From: Hyphomicrobiales bacterium
Lineage (GTDB): Bacteria; Pseudomonadota; Alphaproteobacteria; Rhizobiales; Rhizobiaceae
Assembly (NCBI GenBank): GCA_900471925.1
Contig: UCGV01000015.1
Span: 54,832 to 118,831 of the forward strand
Direction of reading: 5' to 3'
DNA: 64,000 bases
The notes beneath the pieces were generated by a model. That model was not told the origin of the DNA. It did not search any database and was given only the letters and a program-made list of their open reading frames with translations. The first letter of the stretch is position 1; every line of letters begins with the position of its first letter. This document shows positions 23,478 to 32,533 of this stretch, in pieces. Position numbers and translations under genes: made by a program.

Positions 23478-25166
23478 TCAGTTTCCGAGGATACCGGGCA
23501 GACGCAGGCCCTTTTCCTTGGCGCAATCCACGGCGATGTCATAGCCGGCATCGGCATGGCGCATGATGCCGGTCGCCGGGTCATTCCAGAGCACGCGCTC
23601 CAGGCGGCGGGCCGCATCGTCGGTCCCGTCGGCGCAGATGACCATGCCGGAATGCTGCGAGAAGCCCATGCCGACGCCGCCGCCGTGATGGAGCGACACC
23701 CAGGTGGCGCCCGAGGCGGTGTTGAGCAGCGCGTTCAGGAGCGGCCAGTCGGAGACGGCGTCCGAGCCGTCCTTCATGGCTTCCGTTTCGCGGTTCGGCG
23801 AGGCGACGGAGCCCGAATCGAGGTGGTCGCGGCCGATGACGACAGGCGCCTTCAGTTCGCCGTTCCTGACCATCTCGTTGAACGCAAGGCCGAGGCGATG
23901 GCGGTCGCCGAGACCAACCCAGCAGATGCGCGCCGGCAGGCCCTGGAAGGCGATGCGTTCGCGCGCCATGTCGAGCCAGTTATGCAAGTGCTTGTTGTCG
24001 GGCAGCAGCTCCTTCACCTTGGCATCGGTCTTGTAGATATCCTCCGGATCGCCTGACAGAGCTGCCCAGCGGAATGGGCCGATGCCGCGGCAGAAGAGCG
24101 GGCGGATATAGGCCGGCACGAAGCCGGGGAAGGCGAAAGCGTTTTCCAAACCCTCGTCCTTGGCGACCTGGCGGATATTGTTGCCATAGTCGAGCGTCGG
24201 CACACCGGCATCCCAGAAGGCGACCATGGCCTCGACATGCGCCTTCATCGAGGCACGTGCGGCGGCTTCGACTGCCTTCGGGTCGCTTTCGCGCTTGGCC
24301 TTGGCTTCGGCAACGGTCCAGCCGACCGGCAGGTAGCCGTTGCGCGGATCATGGGCAGAAGTCTGGTCGGTGACGATATCGGGACGCGGGCCGCCGGCCT
24401 TCATGCGGGCGACGAGTTCCGGGAAGATTTCCGCGGCATTGCCGACAAGGCCGACAGACTTTGCTTCGCCGGCCTTGGTCCAGCGTTCGATCTTTTCCAG
24501 TGCCTCGTCCAGCGTATGGGCCTTTTCGTCCACATAGCGGGTGCGCAGGCGGAAATCGATGCGGGTCTCGTCGCATTCGACGGCAAGGCAGCAGGCGCCG
24601 GCCATGACGGCTGCGAGCGGCTGGGCGCCGCCCATGCCGCCAAGGCCGCCGGTCAGGATCCACTTGCCCTTGAGGTTGCCATTATAGTGCTGGCGACCGG
24701 CCTCGACGAAGGTCTCGTAGGTGCCCTGCACGATGCCCTGCGTGCCGATATAGATCCACGAGCCGGCCGTCATCTGGCCGTACATGGCAAGGCCCTTCTT
24801 ATCGAGCTCGTTGAAATGGTCCCAGGTCGCCCAATGCGGCACGAGATTGGAATTGGCGATCAGCACGCGCGGCGCATCCTTGTGGGTGCGGAACACGCCA
24901 ACCGGCTTGCCGGACTGGACGAGCAGCGTCTCGTCCTCGTTCAGCGTCTTCAGCGTGGCGACGATACGGTCGAAATCGTCCCAGGTGCGGGCGGCGCGGC
25001 CGATGCCACCGTAGACGACGAGCTCATGCGGGTTCTCGGCGACATCGGGGTCGAGATTGTTCATGAGCATGCGCAGCGGCGCTTCGGTCATCCAGCTCTT
25101 GGCGTTCAGCTCGTTGCCGCGAGGGGCGCGAACATCGCGGATGTTGTGGCGCGGGTTTACGGTCAT
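23478..25166 (-). CDS. hutU: Urocanate hydratase
   Basis: A 562-residue urocanase, full length, which converts urocanate to 4-imidazolone-5-propionate using tightly bound NAD+. Recognisable blocks are VYGGIGRAARTW, the NAD-site GGLGGMGGAQPLA near residue 170, and DQTSAHDPRNGYLPVGW, with AGACCLAVECDETRIDFRLRTRY between them. It lies 16 bp behind hutG in the leftward hut operon. AGGGAAC precedes the ATG. Function certain. Confidence 0.97.
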   Translation of the reverse strand: MTVNPRHNIRDVRAPRGNELNAKSWMTEAPLRMLMNNLDPDVAENPHELVVYGGIGRAARTWDDFDRIVATLKTLNEDETLLVQSGKPVGVFRTHKDAPRVLIANSNLVPHWATWDHFNELDKKGLAMYGQMTAGSWIYIGTQGIVQGTYETFVEAGRQHYNGNLKGKWILTGGLGGMGGAQPLAAVMAGACCLAVECDETRIDFRLRTRYVDEKAHTLDEALEKIERWTKAGEAKSVGLVGNAAEIFPELVARMKAGGPRPDIVTDQTSAHDPRNGYLPVGWTVAEAKAKRESDPKAVEAAARASMKAHVEAMVAFWDAGVPTLDYGNNIRQVAKDEGLENAFAFPGFVPAYIRPLFCRGIGPFRWAALSGDPEDIYKTDAKVKELLPDNKHLHNWLDMARERIAFQGLPARICWVGLGDRHRLGLAFNEMVRNGELKAPVVIGRDHLDSGSVASPNRETEAMKDGSDAVSDWPLLNALLNTASGATWVSLHHGGGVGMGFSQHSGMVICADGTDDAARRLERVLWNDPATGIMRHADAGYDIAVDCAKEKGLRLPGILGN

Positions 25167-25182
25167 GATGATGTTCCCTTTT

Positions 25183-25983
25183 TTAGCGTTTCAGACCGAG
25201 CGCGATCTCTTCGATCCGCGTCAGGATGGATTTGAGATGGATGCGCAGATTGTCCGCCTCCTCCTCGTCATAGGCGAAGGGCGGAGCCTCGCTCGCAAGA
25301 TGCGTGGATTGGGCAAGTTCCATCTGGATGGCATGGACGCCGGTTTCCGGCTTGCCGTAATGGCGTGTCGTCCAGCCGCCCTTGAAGCGGCCGTTGAGAA
25401 TGCTGTCATAGCCGGTTGCAGCCGCGGCAATGGCGACGGTCGCCTCTTCGATTGCCGGATCGCAGGTCTTGCCCATATCCGTGCCGATGTTGAAATCCGG
25501 CAGCTTGCCGTCGAAGAGGAAGGGGATGTGCGAGCGGATCGAGTGGCAATCGTAAAGCACGACGACCCCGTGAATGGCCTTCACGCGTTCGATTTCGGCT
25601 GCAAGCGCGGCGTGATAAGGCGCATGGAATTCTCTGAGCCGCTTGGCGATATCGGCTTCGGTCGGCTCCGCGCCCTCTTTCCAGATCGACTTGCCGTCGA
25701 AATCGGTCTCCGGGATCAGCCCGGTCGTGTTCTGGCCGGGATAGAGGCTCGTGCCGGCAGGATCGCGATTGGCGTCGAGCACGTAGCGGTGGAAAGTGGC
25801 GCGCACGACGGTCGGGCTGTCGAGCAGGCCGTCATAGAGGTGATGGATGTGCCAGTCGGTATCGGCAAGCAGCCGGCCGGTATCGTTCAGGCGATCCCAG
25901 ATATCGGCGGGAACGTCAGTCCCCGTATGCGGAAAGCCGAGGATGACGGGGGAGGTGCCTTGCTTGACCTCGAAGACAGACAT
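25183..25983 (-). CDS. hutG: N-formylglutamate deformylase
   Basis: A 266-residue FGase-family amidohydrolase with metal-site motifs GFPHTGTDVP, LYDCHSIRS and FDGKLPDFNIGTD. It hydrolyses N-formylglutamate to glutamate and formate, the last step of the five-step route that starts from HutF. The start MSVFEVKQG at 25983 is favoured; the longer frame to 26112 runs into hutH. It is one base away from the hutH stop. Confidence 0.95.
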   Translation of the reverse strand: MSVFEVKQGTSPVILGFPHTGTDVPADIWDRLNDTGRLLADTDWHIHHLYDGLLDSPTVVRATFHRYVLDANRDPAGTSLYPGQNTTGLIPETDFDGKSIWKEGAEPTEADIAKRLREFHAPYHAALAAEIERVKAIHGVVVLYDCHSIRSHIPFLFDGKLPDFNIGTDMGKTCDPAIEEATVAIAAAATGYDSILNGRFKGGWTTRHYGKPETGVHAIQMELAQSTHLASEAPPFAYDEEEADNLRIHLKSILTRIEEIALGLKR

Positions 25984-25984
25984 G

Positions 25985-27520
25985 TCAGACCTCCAGAGCC
26001 GGCAGGATGCCGGTCGAAACTGATGCATTGAGGGTGCCGCTGCCAACGAGAGCACTGGCCGCCTTGAGGTCGTTTGCCATGTAGCGATCCTCTTCCAGTG
26101 ATGGCACGACATTGCGAATGGCGGCGATCGCCTTCGTCAGCTCCGGGCTGGTGGCAAGCGGCGCGCGAAGCTCCACACCCTGGGCCGCAGTCAATGCCTC
26201 GATGCCGATGATGGCGAAGAGGTTGTCGGTCATTGGCAGAAGCCGGCGCGCGCCGTGGCAGGCCATGGAGACATGGTCTTCCTGATTGGCCGAGGTCGGC
26301 GTCGAATCGACGGAGGCCGGGTGCGACATCTGCTTGTTTTCGCTCATCAGTGCCGCAGAGGTGACCTCGGCGATCATCAGGCCGGAATTGAGCCCCGGCT
26401 TCTTGGCCAGGAAGGCCGGCAATCCGTAGGAGAGGGCCGGGTCGACGAGAAGCGCGATGCGGCGCTGAGCGATCGCCCCGATTTCGCAGACGGCAAGCGC
26501 GATCTGGTCGGCGGCGAAGGCGACGGGCTCTGCATGGAAATTGCCGCCTGAGACAACCGAATTATCCGAGAGGACCAGCGGATTGTCGGTCACCGCATTG
26601 GCTTCGATTTCCAGCGTGCGGGCAACCGAGCGCAGGAGATCGAGGCAGGCTCCATCGACCTGCGGCTGGCAGCGGATGCAATAGGGATCCTGCACGCGCT
26701 CGTCGCCTTCGATATGGCTCTGGCGGATCGGCGAGTTTTCGAGCAGGGCGCGAAGTGCTGCCGCGGTATCGATCTGGCCGCGGTGGCCTCGCAGTGCGTG
26801 AATGTCAGGATGGAACGGAGCCGACGAGCCCATGGCGGCATCCGTCGACATGGCGCCGGTAATCAGCGCCGATTGTGCTGCGCGGTGGGCGCGGAACAGG
26901 CCGGCGAGCGCCAGCGCGGTCGAAGTCTGCGTGCCGTTGATGAGCGCCAGACCTTCCTTTGCTGCAAGCACGACGGGATGCAGGCCGGCTTTCAAAAGTG
27001 CGGCAGCGCCATGCAGCCTTTCGCCGCCGAAGAAGGCTTCGCCATGACCCATCATCACCGCCGTCATATGGGCAAGCGGTGCGAGGTCGCCGGAAGCGCC
27101 GACCGAGCCCTTTTCCGGAATGACCGGGATGACGCCGCGCGCCATCATCGCCTCGATCAGCCGGACCAGCTCCAGCCGCACGCCGGAGGCGCCGCGGCCG
27201 AGCGACACGAGCTTCAGCGCCATGATGAGACGCACGACATTTTCCGGCAGGGGTTCACCGACGCCGCAGCAATGCGACAGGATGAGATTGCGCTGCAGCG
27301 TTGCCACATCGGCGCTGTCGATCTTGATCGAGGCGAGTTTGCCGAAGCCGGTATTGATGCCGTAAACCGGCGCATTGCCGGCGGCGATCTCCGCAATGCG
27401 GTTTGCCGCCTTGACGATGCCGGCATCGAAAGAGGGGTCGAGCCGTGCCGGAACACCGGTCCAGTAGATGGCTGAGAGATCCTGAAGTGAAACGGAACCC
27501 GGATGGAGGGTGATGGTCAT
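25985..27520 (-). CDS. hutH: Histidine ammonia-lyase
   Basis: A 511-residue canonical enzyme converting histidine to urocanate and ammonia. The MIO-forming Ala142-Ser143-Gly144 sits in EKGSVGASGDLAPL. Tyr53 (YGINTGFG), LILSHCCGVG, Asn in LINGTQ, Arg in CIRCQPQ and Glu in NQEDHVS complete the active site. ATG 27520 overlaps the hutI stop by four bases; the upstream extension of the frame lies inside hutI and is rejected. It serves as an internal control for the MIO-less homologue at 17210-18703. Confidence 0.97.
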   Translation of the reverse strand: MTITLHPGSVSLQDLSAIYWTGVPARLDPSFDAGIVKAANRIAEIAAGNAPVYGINTGFGKLASIKIDSADVATLQRNLILSHCCGVGEPLPENVVRLIMALKLVSLGRGASGVRLELVRLIEAMMARGVIPVIPEKGSVGASGDLAPLAHMTAVMMGHGEAFFGGERLHGAAALLKAGLHPVVLAAKEGLALINGTQTSTALALAGLFRAHRAAQSALITGAMSTDAAMGSSAPFHPDIHALRGHRGQIDTAAALRALLENSPIRQSHIEGDERVQDPYCIRCQPQVDGACLDLLRSVARTLEIEANAVTDNPLVLSDNSVVSGGNFHAEPVAFAADQIALAVCEIGAIAQRRIALLVDPALSYGLPAFLAKKPGLNSGLMIAEVTSAALMSENKQMSHPASVDSTPTSANQEDHVSMACHGARRLLPMTDNLFAIIGIEALTAAQGVELRAPLATSPELTKAIAAIRNVVPSLEEDRYMANDLKAASALVGSGTLNASVSTGILPALEV

Positions 27521-28776
27521 CGGTCGATCCTCTCGCCCTTGAAGACATGGGCATGAAGTGGGTTGAAGCCGATGCGGTAGACGAGCTCGGCCGGGCTCTC
27601 GATATTCCAGATCGCCAGATCGGCGGATTTGCCGGCCTCCAGCGTGCCGGTCTCCGCAAGCAGGCCGAGCGCACGTGCGCCCTCGCGCGTTGCCCCGGCG
27701 ATGCATTCCTCCACGGTCAGCCCGAAGAGCGTTGCCGACATATTCATGGTGAGCAGCAGCGAGGTCAGCGGCGAGGTGCCGGGGTTGCAGTCCGTCGCAA
27801 TGGCAATCGGCACGCCGGCATGTCGCAGGGTCTGAACCGGCGGCTTCTGCTTTTCGTTGATCGCGTAGAAGGCGCCTGGAAGCAGGACGGCAACCGTGCC
27901 GGCAGATGTCATCGCCCGCGCGCCGTCTTCATCGAGATATTCCAGATGATCGGCCGAAAGCGCGCCATAGGAGGCGGCGAGCTTGGCGCCGCCGAGATTG
28001 GAAAGCTGTTCGGCATGGAGCTTGACCGGAATGCCAAGCGCGCGCGCCTTGTCGAAGACCCGCCTGATCTCATCGACAGAGAAGGCAATGCCTTCGCAGA
28101 AACCGTCGACGGCATCAACAAGCCCCTCCGCATGCGCCTGCTCAAGGCCAGGCAGCACGACCTCTGAAATGTAATCGCCGTTGCGCCCCTTGTAGTCGAC
28201 GGGGGTCGCATGGGCGCCGAGATAGGAGGTGACGACCCGCACAGGCCTATTTGTGCCGAGCGCGCGGGCAGCGCGCAGCATCTTCAGCTCCGCCTCGATA
28301 TTGAGGCCATAGCCGGATTTGATCTCTATGGTGGTGACGCCTTCGCAAAGCAGCGTATCGAGCCGCGGCAGGGCGGCTTCGACGAGGCCTTCGACGGAAA
28401 GCGCATTGGTTGCCTTCACCGAGGAGACGATGCCGCCGCCGGCGCGGGCGATTTCCTCGTACGTCGCGCCTTCGAGGCGCATCTCGAATTCGCGCGCCCG
28501 GTTGCCTCCATAGACGATATGCGTGTGGCAATCGACGAGACCCGGCGTGACCCAGCGGCCTTCAAGGTCGGTGATTTCCGCGGTCTCGATCAGTGCGGAC
28601 GGCAGCTCGCCTTCCGGCCCGGCAAACAGGATGCGTCCGCCTTGGCAAACGACGGCGCCCTTCTCGACAATGCCGAGGCCCGGCAGATCCTGCCGCAGCG
28701 TCGCAAGCCGCCCATTGCGCCACAGTGAAGGGGTGTCGGAGCCGTGGCCCGATCCGGAAAATTTGTTCCCACTCAT
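27517..28776 (-). CDS. hutI: Imidazolonepropionase
   Basis: A 419-residue metal-dependent amidohydrolase that opens 4-imidazolone-5-propionate to N-formimidoylglutamate. Metal and substrate motifs: VDCHTHIVYGGNRAREFEMRL, IEIKSGYGLN, KLHAEQLSN, SADHLEYLD and ATDCNPGTSP. It is first in the leftward hutIHGUD operon, reading from the promoter interval shared with hutF. Confidence 0.96.
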   Translation of the reverse strand: MSGNKFSGSGHGSDTPSLWRNGRLATLRQDLPGLGIVEKGAVVCQGGRILFAGPEGELPSALIETAEITDLEGRWVTPGLVDCHTHIVYGGNRAREFEMRLEGATYEEIARAGGGIVSSVKATNALSVEGLVEAALPRLDTLLCEGVTTIEIKSGYGLNIEAELKMLRAARALGTNRPVRVVTSYLGAHATPVDYKGRNGDYISEVVLPGLEQAHAEGLVDAVDGFCEGIAFSVDEIRRVFDKARALGIPVKLHAEQLSNLGGAKLAASYGALSADHLEYLDEDGARAMTSAGTVAVLLPGAFYAINEKQKPPVQTLRHAGVPIAIATDCNPGTSPLTSLLLTMNMSATLFGLTVEECIAGATREGARALGLLAETGTLEAGKSADLAIWNIESPAELVYRIGFNPLHAHVFKGERIDR

Positions 28777-28804
28777 CAGCTTTACGCCTTTCTTTATGGG
28801 TTAA

Positions 28805-28818
28805 TATGTATATACATA
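28805..28818. promoter_or_regulatory. Perfect palindrome in the hutI/hutF promoter, probable HutC operator
   Basis: TATGTATATACATA is a perfect 14-bp palindrome 29 bp before hutI and 83 bp before hutF. Its core TGTATATACA resembles HutC operators described in other proteobacteria (TTGTATGTACAA-like). hutC is encoded at 30302-31030. The operator call is inference from position and symmetry. Confidence 0.65.
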
Positions 28819-28900
28819 ATCGAAAGGGTGACAAGTGAAAATTTATGGCCTTTCGTACAAAGACAAGCGCGGGGTCGATCAAGAAAGAAGGGGAGCAATC

Positions 28901-30247
28901 ATGACGAGACTTCATGCGGGGGCTGCCTTGCTGGCCGACGGCTGGCGCAAGAATGTGCGCCTGACGCTTGCAGATGGTCGCATTGCCGCGATCGAAACCG
29001 ATGTTGCGCCTGATGCCGGAGAGGAGCGGCATGCCGTGCTGCTGCCGGCCATGCCGAACCTTCACAGCCACGCCTTTCAGCGGGCGATGGCGGGGCTTGC
29101 CGAAGTGCGCGGTCCGGCCAATGACAGCTTCTGGAGCTGGCGCAATGTCATGTACAAATTTGCGCTCTCGATGACGCCTGATCATATCGAGGCGGTGGCT
29201 GCCAAGCTCTATATGGAAATGCTGGAAGCCGGCTTCAGCCGCGTCGGCGAGTTCCACTATCTCCATCATGACAAGGATGGCGGCCCCTATGCCAATATCG
29301 CCGAAATGGCCGAGCGTATCGGTGCAGCGAGTGCCGAAACGGGCATCGGGCTGACACTGCTGCCGGTGCTTTACGCCCATTCCGGTTTCGGTGGTGCTGA
29401 TCCCATCGAGGGACAGCGCCGCTTCATCAGTTCCACCGACCGATTTGCCGAGCTGTGGGAAGGCTGCCGACAGGTGACCGGCCGGCTGGCAGGCGCCGAA
29501 CTCGGGCTTGCGCCGCATAGTTTGCGCGCCGTCACACCGGAAGAATTGTCCGTTGCCATCGAACTCGCTGGTGATGGTCCCATTCACATCCATGTCGCCG
29601 AACAGGTCAAGGAGGTCGAGGATTGTCTTGCCTGGTCCGGCGCCAGACCTGTGCAGTGGTTACTTGATCATGCGCCGGTGGATCAGCGCTGGTGCCTGAT
29701 CCATGCCACCCACATGACCGAAGACGAGACCCGCCGGATGGCGCGGACTAGGGCCATTGCCGGGCTTTGCCCGATCACCGAGGCCAATCTCGGTGACGGT
29801 ACCTTCTCGGCGCCGCTCTTCCTTTCCGAAGGCGGGCGTTACGGCATCGGTTCGGATTCCAATATCCTGATTTCGATTTCCGAGGAGCTGCGCCAGCTCG
29901 AATATTCCGAGCGCCTGGCGCTGCGCGCCCGCAATGTCATTGCCACCACCGGCGGTTCGACGGGTCAGGCCCTTTTCGAGCACGCGCTAGCCGGCGGCGG
30001 TGCGGCGCTGAAGGCGCCGGCTGGCCTCGTCGCCGGCAACAATGCCGACATCCTCTCGCTCGATGCCAATTCAGTCCCCTACCTCTCCAAAGACCGGCTC
30101 ATCGATCACTGGATCTTCGCCGGCGGTATCACGCTCGACAGCGTCTGGGTGCTTGGCAAAAAGCAGGTCGAAAACGGCCGGCACAAGCGGCGAGAGCAGA
30201 TCGACCGCCGCTTCGCCGCCGCCATGACCGAGCTATTGGCTTCATGA
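28901..30247 (+). CDS. hutF: Formimidoylglutamate deiminase
   Basis: A 448-residue amidohydrolase that converts N-formimidoylglutamate to N-formylglutamate and ammonia, feeding HutG. Metal-ligand motifs: NLHSHAFQRAMAG near residue 63, GEFHYLHHDKDG, IHIHVAEQ and YGIGSDSNILISI. ATG 28901 has AAGGGGAG upstream; the open frame to 28835 is less likely. HutF plus HutG shows the five-step hut route, not the HutG formiminoglutamase route of enteric bacteria. Confidence 0.96.
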   Translation: MTRLHAGAALLADGWRKNVRLTLADGRIAAIETDVAPDAGEERHAVLLPAMPNLHSHAFQRAMAGLAEVRGPANDSFWSWRNVMYKFALSMTPDHIEAVAAKLYMEMLEAGFSRVGEFHYLHHDKDGGPYANIAEMAERIGAASAETGIGLTLLPVLYAHSGFGGADPIEGQRRFISSTDRFAELWEGCRQVTGRLAGAELGLAPHSLRAVTPEELSVAIELAGDGPIHIHVAEQVKEVEDCLAWSGARPVQWLLDHAPVDQRWCLIHATHMTEDETRRMARTRAIAGLCPITEANLGDGTFSAPLFLSEGGRYGIGSDSNILISISEELRQLEYSERLALRARNVIATTGGSTGQALFEHALAGGGAALKAPAGLVAGNNADILSLDANSVPYLSKDRLIDHWIFAGGITLDSVWVLGKKQVENGRHKRREQIDRRFAAAMTELLAS

Positions 30248-30301
30248 CGCGCTTTCCTCCGTGCTGTCGAGGCGCTACAGCGGGGGAGAAGCCGGAGCGC
30301 A

Positions 30302-31030
30302 ATGATGAGTGAAGTCAAGGAAACGACCCTGCACCAGCGTATCCTTAGCGATATCGAGGGCCGTATCGTCTCGGGCGAATGGCCGCCCGGCTATCGCATT
30401 CCCTTCGAGGTGGAGCTGACGAAAGAATACGGCTGCTCGCGCATGACGGTGAACAAGGCGCTCACACAGCTGGTCAAGGCCGGCCTGATCGAACGCCGCA
30501 AGAAATCCGGCAGCTTCGTCATCCAGCCGCAGGCGCAATCTGCGGTGCTGGAGATCCACGATATCAAGGCGGAGGTCCAGTCTCTCAACCTCGCCTATTC
30601 CTTCAAACTCGCAAAGCGCCTCCGGCGCAAGACGCGGGCCGAGGATCGGCAGATGCTGGACCTCAAGCAGAACTCGAGCCTTATCGAGATCGTCTGCACC
30701 CATTATGCGGGAACGCAGCCCTTCTGTCTCGAAAAGCGGCTGATCAACCTTCAGACGGTGCCGGAGGCGGCCGATGAGGCGTTCGTCGAGACGGCGCCCG
30801 GTCCCTGGCTGTTGAGCCAGGTTCCCTGGAGTGCGGCCGAGCACAAGATCTTTGCAATCGGCGTCGATGAGGAAGAGGGCGCCATGTTGTCAATCCCGGC
30901 ATCGACCGCCTGCCTCGTTGTCGAACGCCGCACCTGGAACAAATCCGGCCCGGTCACGCATGTGCGCTTCGTCTATCCCGGCAACCGCCACGCGCTCTAT
31001 GCGCGCTTCACGCCGGAAGCGGTGAAATAG
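30302..31030 (+). CDS. hutC: Histidine utilization repressor HutC
   Basis: A 242-residue GntR/UTRA regulator 54 bp behind hutF. The winged helix (YRIPFEVELTKEYGCSRMTVNKALTQL) and UTRA domain (LEIHDIKAEVQ ... HVRFVYPGNRHALYARFTPE) match HutC. It probably represses hutIHGUD and hutF-hutC through the palindrome at 28805-28818, with urocanate as inducer. The paralogue at 22085 is only moderately similar, which suggests a different operator or effector. Confidence 0.9.
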   Translation: MMSEVKETTLHQRILSDIEGRIVSGEWPPGYRIPFEVELTKEYGCSRMTVNKALTQLVKAGLIERRKKSGSFVIQPQAQSAVLEIHDIKAEVQSLNLAYSFKLAKRLRRKTRAEDRQMLDLKQNSSLIEIVCTHYAGTQPFCLEKRLINLQTVPEAADEAFVETAPGPWLLSQVPWSAAEHKIFAIGVDEEEGAMLSIPASTACLVVERRTWNKSGPVTHVRFVYPGNRHALYARFTPEAVK

Positions 31031-31050
31031 GCCGGATTTTCAAAGGAAAA

Positions 31051-31079
31051 GCGTCCGGTCACCTCGTATGACCGGACGC
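31051..31079 (+). terminator. Hairpin terminator after hutC
   Basis: GCGTCCGGTCA (31051-31061) and TGACCGGACGC (31069-31079) form a perfect 11-pair stem with a seven-base loop 20 bp after hutC; CTGTTATT follows rather than a pure T-run. Between here and 31341 I see no gene, only a TTGACA at 31256 without a clear partner. Confidence 0.75.
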
Positions 31080-31341
31080 CTGTTATTGCCGCCGCACTGG
31101 GTCGACGCCTTCTCAATAGAAAGCGGTTTCAGCGCCGTCAACATCCCAAAAACAGGGGTATTGCGAAAGCCACGGCTTACCGTAAATCGTTGCAGCTTCA
31201 CGGTTTCTTGGACGGGCAGTCAATAAGTCGCTCGGGGACGGCTCCGTACGCGCTATTGACAGCGGCCCGACCATTTTTCGTCATATTGGAGCCTATCGCG
31301 AGGCCTTTATGCTTCCAGAACGCGCCTTTGCTGCACACGCC

Positions 31342-32238
31342 TCACGGCCAGGCTGCAAAGGACGGAGTAAGGCCCTTTTCTGCCTGTGCGACGATCCGCC
31401 GCCGGTATGCGCCCGGCGGCTCGCCGACGCGGAGCTTGAAGAAGCGGCTGAAATAGCCGGGATCGCGAAAGCCGAGCCCGAAGCCGATCTGCTCGACGGA
31501 TTGCTGCGATTGACCGAGCCGTAGCTTCGCCTCGGCGATCAGCCTGTCATGGACCAGTTCCATCGGGCCCTTTCCGGCGCCGGCGATGCAGGCCCGGTGC
31601 AGATGGTCATAGGTGATACCCATGGCGCGGGCGATATCGGCAATAACAGGCTGTTCGCGGTAGCGCAGTTCGACGATCTGCCGGAAACGCTGCAGCGTCG
31701 TCGCACCGGCACCCGGTGCTTTTGCCGATGCTGACGCTCCCGATGCGCGCCAGAGCCGCAGCAGCAGGACGGAAAAATAGGCGCTTACAATGGCAGCCCC
31801 TCCCGGAAGCGGCCGCTGCCCCTCCTCGGTCAATACCGTAAAGGCTCGGCCGATATCATCGGCATGCATGGCAAGACTTTTGCTTTGGGCAACGACGATC
31901 CGCTCGATCATGTCATGGAGCTGAACGGCCGCAGGGCTGTCGCCAACGGTCCTGCGGACGAAGTCTTCGGTTGCCAGCAGCATTGCCCCTTCGCCGCCGG
32001 CGGCAAGCACGAGCGTTCCCGCAATCCGTCGCGGCAGCCAGAGCATCGCGGGCGCGGGGAGCGTGATCTCGTCCTGTCCATCGATGGACAGTGTCGCCCT
32101 GCCGCGCGAGATGAAGAAGGCCCGATAGGAGGAACGACTGTCGCGAACACCGAGGCTCCAGGTCTGGCTGCCGAGACCGGGGGCAATCGCCGAGGCGGTG
32201 ATCGACAGGGCCGGCGTATCGAGCGGTCGTTCAGTCAC
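31342..32238 (-). CDS. AraC-family transcriptional regulator
   Basis: The product has about 298 residues. The N-terminal cupin-like sensor (YRAFFISRGRATLSIDGQDE ... LPAPAMLWLP) is followed by two HTHs in the last 100 residues (VIADIARAMGITYDHLHRAC and VEQIGFGLGFRDPGYFSRFFKLRVGEPPGAYR). GTG 32238 is preferred because TAAGG lies seven bases upstream; an ATG at 32328 would add 30 residues of poor quality. It is divergent from the aldehyde dehydrogenase gene and probably activates it. Confidence 0.88.
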   Translation of the reverse strand: MTERPLDTPALSITASAIAPGLGSQTWSLGVRDSRSSYRAFFISRGRATLSIDGQDEITLPAPAMLWLPRRIAGTLVLAAGGEGAMLLATEDFVRRTVGDSPAAVQLHDMIERIVVAQSKSLAMHADDIGRAFTVLTEEGQRPLPGGAAIVSAYFSVLLLRLWRASGASASAKAPGAGATTLQRFRQIVELRYREQPVIADIARAMGITYDHLHRACIAGAGKGPMELVHDRLIAEAKLRLGQSQQSVEQIGFGLGFRDPGYFSRFFKLRVGEPPGAYRRRIVAQAEKGLTPSFAAWP

Positions 32239-32533
32239 GATGAGCCTTAAAAATCGAGCGGGGTCCCGCCACCCTATCCTTATCCGAATAATCGAAGAAA
32301 AGTACAACAAACTGCCAGAAATATCCATTCAATTCGCGGGCGGATTGCTTCCTACTAAACCTTGAGGAGAACCTGAAATTCAGGAAAGAGAGGGAGGAGG
32401 ACCCAATGAAAAACATCGACCCTTCGGCGTGAGCATCGGATACGCATCAACCCCGGCCTTTGCCGGACACCAGCCGACATCATCGCGCCAACCCTTGGGA
32501 GGGATAGCAGGCGCATATCTGAAAGGGAACGAG

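Noticed and set aside
27521..27706. 62-residue N-terminal extension of HutH
   Set aside because: It is out-of-frame hutI sequence. The ATG at 27520 matches the family start and overlaps the hutI stop.
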